Source: Adenophora triphylla var. japonica (lineage: Eukaryota > Streptophyta > Magnoliopsida > Asterales > Campanulaceae). Taken from it: DNA of 64,000 nucleotides. This document shows, one piece after another, positions 10,630 through 20,081 of this stretch; the first letter of the stretch is position 1, and every line of letters starts with the position of its first letter. Under the pieces are notes generated by a model, which saw nothing but the letters and a program-made list of their open reading frames with translations, was not told the DNA's origin and ran no database searches. A program made the position numbers and the translations under genes. The stretch lies in the NCBI GenBank assembly GCA_022495995.1, contig JAFEMH010001365.1, positions 422,176 through 486,175 of the forward strand, written 5' to 3'.

Positions 10630-11985
10630 GGATAATGAATTACCGAAAAGGTTAAGTTCATTGTCACTTTTAAGGAAATCTTATTTGTTCTTTCATCGAG
10701 AAATTAACAGCCGCATATATAAAGTATGGATCACCGTTTTCGTGGAGCCCCCTCATGGTCTTTTAGAGCTTGAAGAAATCCCGACTCGGAGATTACGTGA
10801 AGAAGGTCAGGTTCTTATTGACGTTTGGTCATCGTTGGCTATTGACGCATTAGTACCGATTCACCTTCGGAACGAGCTAGATGGCTGGGCCCGAAGCTTT
10901 TATACGCTTCAGACACACTTGGATTCGTTCATGCAATATGCTCGCCCTAAGTTGCCCCAACCAACTCACCCTGCTTGGAACACCACCATGCAGCATGTCA
11001 GGACACAATTTGCTAGGATGCCGCGCGTGACAGCACTGTCATACCGCAACATTGACTCAGTTAAAAGGGTTAGATCCTCAGCAGCCGGTTACGGTTACGT
11101 TGGTCGCAAAGGCGATGACGATAACTACATGCAGCCGCACCGCTTTCACTTTAGCAGAAAAGCTAAATCACGACCGAGCCTATGGTCCTATAGCTATTTA
11201 AAACTCTACACCAGACATTGCGTTCACTAGAACACAGCTTTGTCAAATCAAGGTGAAGAGAAAAGTCAGGAACGTCTGGGGAGAAGCGTTTCATTACGTA
11301 CTCTTGGAGGGTCTGTTTGCAGATCCTTTCATTCAGCACTTCATGAGCATCGATTCATTCTACTTGGAGAAGATCCACTCTTTGCTGTACCACGCCTGAT
11401 CGAGGAGATTTTATCTGAGCACGACTGCATCTACATGTTTGAATTGTTCATCTACCGAAAGATTGCCGCCCCTAATGGCCACATGTATCTCAAAACACAA
11501 GGGATACCTTCAGGTAGTTGTTTTACGAACATCATTGGAAGTATCACGAACTACGTTCGTATCCAGTACATGTTCTACCGCCTCACCAGCCACTACGCCA
11601 CCGTCTTTACCCATGGCGACGATAGTTTAGTTGGTGTAAGCACCATTCAATACGTGCAAATGGAAAATTTTGAGCCCATTTGTCTAGAGAACAATTGGCA
11701 GATTAACATCGCCAAGTCCTCTATCTCGCACGAAGCAGAAGGAGTTACCTTCTTAAAGCCGAAAAGTCCGGGAAATGCAACACGCACGCGACGAGCTTGT
11801 CTGTCTTCGAATGCTTAAATTTCCAGAATACATCGTTGTAAACGGCGCCGTGTCTACATTACGCGCATTTTCTATCCACCGCGACGCTGGAGTCAGCTCC
11901 CACTCTTTGTAGAAAATCTACAGATTCCTACTTAACAGAAACAGTTTCTACAAAGAAGGAATTCTAGAGATAAAAGGATCAGTGA
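10630..11985 (+). pseudogene. Endogenous partitivirus-like RNA-dependent RNA polymerase, broken
   Basis: The segment shows, in order, landmarks of Partitiviridae RdRps: an N-terminal region from the ATG at 10629, a conserved 'SSAAGYGYVGRKGD' block near 11070-11110, motif B ('TQGIPSGS', 11495-11518), and motif C with the GDD at 11615-11623 ('HGDDSLVG'). A C-terminal piece follows in another frame, 11817-11960. The coding sense is interrupted by several frame changes (about 11115-11230, 11340-11370 and 11780-11815). The palm motif A with its metal-binding aspartates is absent, apparently by a deletion near 11438. It therefore cannot encode a working polymerase. Partitiviruses are double-stranded RNA viruses that persist in plants and fungi; integrated copies are known in plant genomes. 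Here the copy sits inside an LTR element, which suggests reverse transcription of viral RNA by retroelement machinery. Family placement is from motif recognition. Confidence 0.75.
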
Positions 11986-12299
11986 ATTCTTTGTCTAACA
12001 AATCTCAGTCTCGATGCCCACCATATCCAAGTGTACTCTTTCCAATTTAGTCATCAATATATGCTATCTTTGGATGCTCATTGTTATTTCTTTGGATGCT
12101 CATTGTTATTTCCAGTAACATGCCCAAACACATGAGTTTATTTTTTATTGCCATGAACAATCTGTTGCCTTAAGAAAAATAATTATGCATTTTGTTCTCC
12201 TTGGAAGCTAGGCCCAAATTGACTTTAGGCTTTCAATCTTGAGCTGAAACCCATTACAATAGCTCATTTTATTAATTATTTGGCTCTTTGTCGAGGTAC

Positions 12300-12750
12300 A
12301 ATGCAATGACAAACACTCCTGCAAGCAGCTTCAGCTACTCAGCAATTCCATCCAGTTGGGCAAGGTATGCCTGTTGGTCAAGGGCAGCCTCCACAATTTT
12401 CTCAACAGATGCAGCAGTTACCTTCAAAGGCCTGGGCTTCACATCTGGTTCCCAGCAGTTTCAGAATGCTACCCCTCCAAATAATCACCCTAGTCTGGGT
12501 GGCTCTGGAGTGCCTCTCTCTTCGTCATATATTTTTGCTACATCCTATGGTCAACCCCAAAACACAACAAATATATCTTCCCTGTTCCAAACTTGGCATT
12601 CTTGGGGAAGCCAAAGCACACCAGGTATTACTCATCCACAGCAACTTGGGCAGCAGTCTCCAGCTACCACAACCTCAATTCAGCTACTCGGTCGATCAAG
12701 CAACTTTGTCAGGCACAAGTGCTGTGAAACTAAGTTCAAGACAACATCAT
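12300..12750 (+). pseudogene. PRP40-like (pre-mRNA-processing protein) N-terminal fragment
   Basis: One frame reads 'ATQQFHPVGQGMPVGQGQPP' and then 'QFSQQMQQLP'. After a frame change it continues 'PSLGGSGVPLSSSYIFATSY' and 'GQPQNTTNISSLFQ'. This Gln/Pro-rich pattern resembles the region upstream of the WW domains in plant PRP40A, a U1 snRNP-associated splicing factor. WW and FF domains are not present. The piece contains no obvious intron, so it may derive from mRNA captured by the LTR element. Frames are broken; it is a fragment, not a gene. Confidence 0.5.
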
Positions 12751-12844
12751 AGTCCAATGAATGATCAACATATTACACGCATGTGAGCAATCTAGCAGCT
12801 CGTCAAAGCAATTGAGCAACACGGCAAATCCAGTTCTGAGTCAG

Positions 12845-13225
12845 ATCTCTGATACTTTAGACGTTCATGATACAGTTCTGTCCGTCCCAGATTTAGCGCC
12901 CCTCATCTCGTCAGCGGCCATACCCTGACTTGAGACAAGGAGAGCTACAGGACATGGACGAACTAGTTCAGATTGAGATACCAGACATTCATGATACAGT
13001 TTTGTCCGTCCCAGATTTAGCCCCTCATCTCGTCAGCGGCCAGAACTCGGGGGCCGATCCTGACTTGAAACAAAGAGAGCTACAGGACGTACACGAACTA
13101 GTTCAGATAGAGATGCCAGACATTCAGGAGGATGACAACACTGATACAGTTCTGTCTGTTCCAGATATAGCCCCTCATCTCGTCAGCGGCCAGACCTTGA
13201 CTTGAGACAAGGAGAGCTGCAGGAC
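12845..13225 (+). repeat. Three degenerate ~130-150-bp tandem repeats
   Basis: The phrase GTTCTGTCCGTCCCAGATTTAG...CTCATCTCGTCAGCGGCC recurs at about 12873, 12999 and 13149. A frame from 12930 to 13205 reads repeats of 'ELVQIEMPDI' and 'DTVLSVPDLAPHLVSGQ'. Protein-coding use is possible but unsupported. Confidence 0.7.
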
Positions 13226-13342
13226 GTGGACGAACTAGCAAGACAAAAAACGACTAGCAAGACAAAAAGCGTGGATAAATTCCCACCAAAAAACATCTAT
13301 GACCTATGTGCGAGTCATCTTCCTCAGCATAGGTAGATAAAA

Positions 13343-13750
13343 GAAACATCGCCTAAGCGTCATGACGAGGAAACCCCCGGCTCATCGACCTTATCGGCAA
13401 AACATCGCCTAAGCGTCATGAAGAGGAAACCCCCCGGCTCATCGACCTTATCGGCAAAACATCGCCTAAGCGTCATGAAGAGGAAACCCCCGGCTCATCG
13501 ACCTTATCGGCAAAACATCGCCTAAGCGTCATGACGAGGAAACCCCCGGCTCATCGACCTTATCGGCAAAACATCGCCTAAGCGTCATTATGAGGTAACC
13601 CCCCGGCTCATCGACCTTATCGGCAAAACATTGCCTAAGCGTCATGACGAGGAAACTCCCCGGCTCATCGACCTTATCAGCAAAACAACGCCTAAGTGTC
13701 ATGACGAGGAAACCCCCCGGCTCACTGACCTTACCGGCAAAACATCTAAG
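13343..13750. repeat. 56-57-bp tandem repeat array
   Basis: About seven and a half copies of AACATCGCCTAAGCGTCATG...CATCGACCTTATCGGC, with starts near 13346, 13402, 13459, 13515, 13571, 13628, 13685 and 13742. The array is bracketed by another direct repeat (ACCTATGTGCGAGTCATCTTCCTCA) at about 13300 and 13751. Confidence 0.95.
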
Positions 13751-13986
13751 ACCTATGTGCGAGTCATCTTCCTCAACATAGGTAGATAAGAAGACAAATC
13801 CAATCATCATGTCGAAGAACATCCCTCGGCCCAATGACCAAACGGAAAAAATTACCAAAGGTTAATATACGAGATGATCTTCCTCGGCTTCCCAAAGTTG
13901 GCACGGGCATTCAAGCAAAGCAAATCAAATAAGCAAAGCAGTTTATACTAAAGCAATAAATGAAGACAAGGAAGTCCTCCGTGCCA

Positions 13987-14520
13987 GGATCCGGGATGGT
14001 GACTTGTTGGGTTTGAGCTTTCTCCTCGACATTAGTCTCCTCGGCCGGCACCCCAATATCCGCCTCATCATCAGGATCCGGGATGATGACCTGTTGGGTT
14101 TGAGCTTTCTCCTCGACATTGGTCTCGTCGACCTGCGCCTCGGCATCTGCCTCATCATCAGGATCCGGGATGATGACCTGTTGGGTTTGAGCTTTCTCCT
14201 CGGCATTGGTCTCCTCGGCATGCGCCTCGGCATCTGCCTCATCATCAGGATCCGGGATGATGACCTATTGGGTTTGAGCTTTCTCCTCGGCATTGGTATC
14301 CTCGGCCTGCATCTCGGCATCTGCCTCATCATCAGGATCCGGGATGATAACCTGTTGGGTTTGAGCTTTCTCCTCGGTATTGGTCTCCTCGACCTGCATC
14401 TCGACATCCGCCTCATCATCTTCCTCCGTGCAAGGATCCGGGATGATGACTTGCTGGGTTTGAGCTTTCTCCTCGACATTAATCTCCTCGGCCGGCACCC
14501 CAGCATCCGCCTCATCATTT
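13987..14520 (-). repeat. 87-bp tandem repeat array, open in several frames
   Basis: Six units start at GGATCCGGGAT: 13987, 14074, 14161, 14248, 14335 and 14434. The spacing is 87 bp (29 codons) four times and 99 bp once. One minus frame reads acidic repeats ('EEKAQTQQVIIPDPDDEADA'), another minus frame (14602-13943) reads arginine-rich repeats, and one plus frame is also open. Since unit length is a multiple of three, all stay open for free. The acidic frame, antisense to the element near its 3' LTR, sits where Tat-like elements place antisense ORFs; it has an in-frame stop near 14263. Confidence 0.85.
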
Positions 14521-14648
14521 CATTCTTGAACCAGTGGACAACTGAAGCGACACTTGTCACGTGACGCATGTTCGTATTCTTATATACCGAGGTAGAGCTC
14601 ACTTCCTCCTCGTCATCGACATGGCCGGGCTAGGAAGTCGGGGGCCAC

Positions 14649-15123
14649 TAAACAGAATATAATTCTCCCCCTATAAAATACCCCTAAAAATGAGGAAAGC
14701 AATTAGCACACAGAATCCTAATAAAATAGGGATTTATTCTCACTCAAGAAGTCTTATTTGGAACGGACTCCTAATGGGCGAAGGAACCTAAATTAGATGA
14801 AGATTCACTCTCCTAAAACAATTCAGCTATGGAACTCCTATTCTTGGAGGACACATCACTTAAAAGCTATAAATAAGGGTCAAAACCCTCACACAAAAGG
14901 GACATTGAAACACCCTCTCAATACTATAATATGCCTTCCCTTCCGGTTTATATCATCTCCATATACAGATGCTTATTCTCACGCCGGAGGGTTTGCGCGA
15001 GGGTAACTCCCCGCGCCCTAACAGTGTTTGTTTTGCAGATCCGTTCGTCGTTCGTCCAGAAATCCAACGCCGCGTTCCCGACTGATCAGGTACCCCCGGT
15101 ACCGCTCATTTTTTGCTGCATCA
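14649..15123 (+). repeat. 3' LTR
   Basis: Full-length version of the 10088-10434 repeat. It keeps a TATAAAAT at 14672-14679, AATAAAAT at about 14720, and shared downstream blocks such as ATCATCTCCATATACAGAT. It ends CTGCATCA. Confidence 0.7.
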
Positions 15124-16986
15124 ATATATATATATATAGGCCCTTAATTTATAAATTACAATTTTAACCAACAACAGTTTTACACCAAATTGGCCGTTGT
15201 AATCAACTTTTAGCGATGAATTCCATGTTTTACCGACAAATTTGATTGTCGAAAATTTGAATTTTACTAGAAGAGTTTGTTAATGTTGTGGGACCCGACT
15301 TACGAGTTAAAATTATAAATAAGTCAGTCTAAAATGTTAGTCAATCAATTGAAACTCTAAGTTAAACATGTGATCGAACTTTCAATCTATAATACAATAC
15401 ACAAAGCAAATAACTGCCTTTTATCCCCCCTATAAGTGGTGGCTAGGATTTAATTCTGGAATATTGATCCAAGGACTGAAATTTCTTTTCCATATCACAC
15501 GATCTCTTCTCTCCCTCCTCTGTCAAAAACCGTTTCTCCACGTCCTACTATTTTCCCCTCATCCCGTAACAGTTACTACTCATTCGTTCCTTCTACAGCT
15601 CCCATGATCTCTTCTCTCCCTCCTCAGTCACATTAAACCCACCTTTAATTTCAATTGGGCTGCCTATTTTCCCCTCTTCCCACAACAGTTACACGTTATC
15701 CCTCCCGCTCTAAAAACCAGAACACCCACCACCTACATCCCTTCTCAATCTCCGGCTGTTTCCCATCAAGATTGATTGTTTCATCAAAGGCATACCACAA
15801 GTCACATAAGACATGTAATTTTTATACTCTCTGCAATCACGACAATTGTTTTCATACTCTTTGTTTAATGTTTCCTCCCCACCAATAGCAGAAAGTCACA
15901 TTGATGAGCCCAATTTACAGTTCTTCTTTAAGAACCTACAAAACTTATGCACTTAGAATATAACAAAAATGGTTCATCTTAAATTTAAATTTAAGAACCT
16001 ACAAAAGCAGGGTGAAAATAACTCTCAGAATTCGTAAACTGGGGAACTCAATCCCGTGGAGCATCTTTATTTGTGCACAATTTCATTAATGCCCAATTTC
16101 GTTGAAACGGCGGGAGTGAAAACGGCGGGAGTGACGACGATATACCTTGATTTCCGAGGATGGCCAGTGGCGGAGGAGCAAGTTCTTGAAGAATTTCAGA
16201 CCGTCGTTCAGTCCGGCCGCAATCCGTCTAGATCCGGCCGCAGAGCACCCCCGATCCGTCCGCAATCCGCCTGGCGTACCCAACTCCTCCCATGCTTCTT
16301 CCTCTACCATTGTTGACTCACCCATCCCTTCCCCCTCTCTCCGGCTGCTCTCCATTGCCGGCGTTCAGCATCCGTCTCCTCCATTGCTCGATTTGGTTTT
16401 AAATGGACTTGAAGATGGCTCGATTTGATTTTAAACCACTACAGTTCCCAACTCCTCCCATGCTTCTTCCCTCCACCATTGTTGGCTCACCTATCCCTTT
16501 CCCCTCTCTCCGGCTGCTCTCCATTGCTGGCGTTCAGCATCCGTCTCCTCTATGGCTCGATTTGGTTTTAAATGGACTTGAAGATGGTTTCTTCTGAGGC
16601 ATAAAGAAATGCATTGGTTGATTTTTTTATTTTTCCGTGGCTCTTGACATTATTGATTGTTTTTACTCATTTATTCCAAAATATCAGATTTGATTTTTTT
16701 TTATTTTGCCATGGCTCGATTTGATTTTAGCTGAGTAACATAATTATATGTCAAAATTTTAGGAAAATCAATTTTTTCAACTAATTTGGAAAAAATATTT
16801 TTTAAAAATGCGATGTAAGATTTTTGTAATCAACTATAACTTTTTAAAAAATGCATGGTGATATTTTTGTAAATATTTGCTTATTTTTTATAAATGGCAC
16901 GGTGGCATTTTCGTAAATAATCGAAACTTATTAATGTTTACAGTTTGTTGTGAAATCCTTGGTGTGATTCTAAACTTGATCCCATC
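15124..16986. other. Non-coding stretch with two local tandem duplications
   Basis: No gene recognised. Segment 15498-15695 is a tandem duplication of about 110 bp (GATCTCTTCTCTCCCTCCT occurs at about 15502 and 15606). Segment 16280-16600 is a second tandem duplication of about 165 bp (CTCCGGCTGCTCTCCATTGC occurs twice). The Helitron 5' end may lie somewhere here, but I could not identify it. Confidence 0.5.
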
Positions 16987-17418
16987 ATGGCAAGGACAAT
17001 CCAAACAGCAAGGAAAAGTATCGGCCAACGAGCACCGCTACCTGATAAGATCCCACGTGATGAATTTATAAGGAAATCTAAAGAAGCTAAGGATCATGAG
17101 TACGCTTACTTACGTGAACAACACAAAAGAATCCTCCTCGAGACTAGAGTCACAGAATTACGGTCTGGAATGGAAGAATTGCAAGCTCGACTGCAGGAAG
17201 CTATAGCAAGATATAATCAGTCCCCAACCGCATTAGGTGTGGCTTTGAGTCGAATCCATGAGCTAGAGTTCCCTGTGGAGCCCTATGCTAATGACCTAGG
17301 CGGAGTCGAGCCTATGGAGGCCGTTGGGAATGATAATGAGGAGGATCCCTAAGAGGATCCAGAAGAAGAACCCGAGGAGGACCAAAATGATGATTTCGAA
17401 GAGGATCTTGAAGAATGA
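16987..17418 (+). CDS. Small coiled-coil protein with histone-H3-tail-like N terminus
   Basis: The frame starts MARTIQTARKSIGQRAP. Compared with the histone H3 tail (ARTKQTARKSTGGKAPR), the ART, QTARKS, G and AP positions are kept; K4 is replaced by Ile while R8 and K9 remain. After residue 22 the similarity ends. Residues about 25-80 are rich in Lys, Glu, Arg and Leu and look like a coiled coil ('RILLETRVTELRSGMEEL'). The frame stops at a TAA at 17350-17352 (121 aa), but the same frame continues as a strongly acidic tail (Glu/Asp) to a TGA at 17416-17418. The TAA may be a recent nonsense change. It lies about 365 bp upstream of the Helitron Rep gene and may be an accessory ORF of that element. 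No histone fold is present. Confidence 0.5.
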
Positions 17419-17783
17419 GAATGAGTAGTCAAGTTGTAGGGAGGAAGGTTTAGTTTAGTTTGGTTTAGTTTAGTTTAGTTTAGTTCAATTTAATTTAGTT
17501 GGTTTTTTATGTACTCCCTACAAATTTCATGTTTGCTTTATTTACTTTCTGTAAATATGTTTGTTTGGATCTGTTCTATTGGTGTTTATTTGTTATGAAT
17601 TCTGAAGTATAACGTAAATTTATCATTTCCATTTATCAATCCAATAGATTGTGAAAATGCTTCTTATGATTTGATTAGTACTACCATCCTCTCGAGTAAA
17701 ATAGCCTACCTCAACCTCCAAATAGTATATTTAACACTTTTTTTCATTCTATTGCCAGCTTAATCATTATCAAATTCCACTCA

Positions 17784-20081
17784 ATGGCACAACCTTCAAC
17801 GAAAGGAAAAGAACCTGCTGTACCACAGGTATTCTTCATTGCCAGTTCAAATTGTATGTTGATAATATATTTCTATTAAAAATCAAAATTTCCTAGAGTT
17901 GGTAATATTTGTCTATTTGCCTATTCACTACCAGTCAATAAATATGGAGTTAGGAGAAAGTTCAACATCTAGAAATAGAAATTATCGTAGTATGCATGAA
18001 ATTACACAATCTAGACGACGGGAAAGAAATCGAGCCGATCAAGCAAGAAGCCAACAAAAATCTTCTAACGTTTCTTTGGGTCCTTCGAGACGGGCAATCG
18101 CACAAAGGAGGCGTCATTCGCGTGAACAAGCCGCTCCTTATTCTACTATGTAACATAATGCTTCTTTTACTCCTCTTTAATTCAAATAAACTTATCTTAA
18201 AAAATATAACACGCCTTTCCAAATATAGGTCAACTAAATTAGAAGACCCCTCCACTACCGAACAAACTGAAAATATAGGTGGTTTCGAAGAGGATGAGCT
18301 CCATCTACGTGACATAGAGAATCAACAAATTTTCAATCAAGTTCGTCATTTCTTTGGCAGAATGAATGTCATATGTCAGACTAGCACTGTCATGCCTTGC
18401 ACTGGATGGGAGAAAAATTGGTTAACTCTCCTTTGAGTAGGCCCAGATTTGGAACATGCTGCTTGGATGGGAAAGTTAGGCTTCCTAATCTTCTTGATCC
18501 ACCCACCCTGTTCAGGGAATTATATGACGGTTGTGACCATCGTTCGACGTCATTTTTCCAGGATAATCGACGGTATAATGCTGCAATGGCTTTCACCAGT
18601 CTTGGATGTGATCTAGATGATCGTGTACAACGTGGCAGGGCCCCTTATAGCTTCACTATACATGGTGAGTTGCGACATCGTTCCGGGTCATTACTACCAC
18701 CTCCATATTCAAATCCTGTGTACGCTCAACTTTATATATACGATCTGATGGTCGCCTTAGAATGTCGTCAACGTCGAAATGATACGTTAGATGGAGAACT
18801 AATGGGCTGCATCCAAGAATGTTTGTTACAATACAATCCTTTTGCACTATCTTTCGTCAAGCATATGCAATATTAAAACAACAAAGCCAATATCAGTCTA
18901 ATCAAAATTTGTCAGCATATTTGCATTATGATCCAAGAAGAGATCAACGGCGATATAATGCACCTACGGTTGATGAGATTGCATTAATCTTACCCGGTGA
19001 TGGTACTGAGAGAAGGAGAACAAGAGATATTGTCCTTCACTACAGAGATCAAGGCTTGATGCAGATAAGTGAAAGTCATCCAGCATACGCCCCATTACAT
19101 TACTTCTTATTATTTCCTTTAGGCAAGCTAGGATGGGAACCGTCCATGACTCTCTGGGATGTAAATAGGAATGGTCTGAGTAATAGAAGTAGAAATAGAC
19201 TCACAATGATGAATTACTACAGTTATCGTTTATTCGAACGAACAACGGAGTATTCTACCATTTTAAGAGGCAAAAAACTATTTCAGGAATATTTGGTGGA
19301 CGTTTGGGCTACAACAGAGCAAAACCGTCTTCTTTTCTTAAGGGAAAACCAAGAGGGATTTGTTTGTGTTGATCTGTATAAAGATCTCCAAGAAATTTTT
19401 GATGAAGAGAGTGCAAGTCCGGATCAAATTGGTAGAAGATTCATCCTTCCATCTTCTTTCACTGGTGGACCAAGGCAAATGTATGAAATTTTTCAAGATT
19501 CCATGGCTATTATACGCGCGTATAAGCATCCAGATATTTTCTTAACTATGACAACCAACCCAGCATGGCCAGAAATTAGAGATGCTCTACATCCTAATCA
19601 AACTGCAGCTGATAGGCCAGATTTGGTTGCTCGAGTTTTCGAATTAAAGAGAAAGCATTTGTTGAAAATTGTTAGAGATGAAAGGGTGTTTGGAAAAGTA
19701 GAAGCTTATGTTTTCACAATTGAATTTCAGAAAAGAGGATTGCCCCATATGCATACACTGTTTTTTCTCGCGGATGAAGATAAGATCAGAACTCCTGAGC
19801 AAGTTGATAGGGTGGTATGTGCCGAATTACCCAATCGAGATAGAAGGCCTGCACTTTTCGACACGGTTAAGAGATGTATGATACATGGTCCGTGCGGCAC
19901 GAGAAACCCAAGTGCGCAATGTATGGAGAACAATAGGTGCAAAAAAAAATTCCAAAACAGTGGGCCGAAACAACTTCTATTGATAATGATGGTTATCCAA
20001 TCTATCGTCGCCGCGATAATGGAGTTGTATTGACAGTAAGAGGGAAGGAGGTAGATAACAGAGACGTTGTACCTTACAACC
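17784..20081 (+). pseudogene. Helitron Rep, N-terminal domain and HUH histidine motif
   Basis: Exon 1 is short (MAQPSTKGKEPAVPQ, then GT), followed by Arg/Gln-rich sequence from 17940. From 18397 the reading matches plant Helitron proteins: 'FGTCCLDGKVRLP', 'RGRAPYSFTIHGELRHRSGS', then the Helitron-like N domain (about 18880-19540). The Rep motif 'EFQKRGLPHMHTLFFL' with the H-x-H pair lies near 19725-19775, followed by 'MIHGPCG'. Frame changes occur near 18395, 18850 and in the A9 run at about 19940, so this copy does not encode a full protein. Rep would nick and join single-stranded DNA during rolling-circle transposition. The gene is cut by the retrotransposon at 20082 and resumes at 29202. 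Confidence 0.85.

Larger units (their letters stand above)
10088..15123 (+). mobile_element. Non-autonomous LTR retrotransposon carrying viral RdRp-like and PRP40-like sequence
   Basis: Two direct repeats, 10088-10434 and 14649-15123, both end in CTGCATCA. The left begins TGAACGGAATATAATT and the right TAAACAGAATATAATT. After the left LTR comes a tRNA primer site like that for tRNA-Asp (10438-10455). Before the right LTR is a typical G-rich polypurine tract (GGAAGTCGGGGGCCAC). No gag or pol is visible; the 4.2-kb interior holds foreign sequence and tandem repeats. Flanks are both AT-rich (ATATATT and ATATATA), so a 5-bp duplication is possible but not provable. Confidence 0.65.

Noticed and set aside
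13343..13750. Possible CRISPR-like array of regular repeats
   Set aside because: The units are directly adjacent with no unique spacers and the genome is a plant nuclear genome; it is a minisatellite.
13943..14602. 219-codon Arg-rich protein on the minus strand
   Set aside because: Open only because the repeat unit is 87 bp without stops in that frame; composition is unlike a real protein.
16056..16428. Overlapping frames of 86-93 codons
   Set aside because: They lie on a local tandem duplication, on both strands, with no recognisable domain or splice pattern.
17445..17505. Telomere-like TTTAG repeats
   Set aside because: The unit is TTTAG, not the plant TTTAGGG; it is a short simple repeat after the H3-like ORF.
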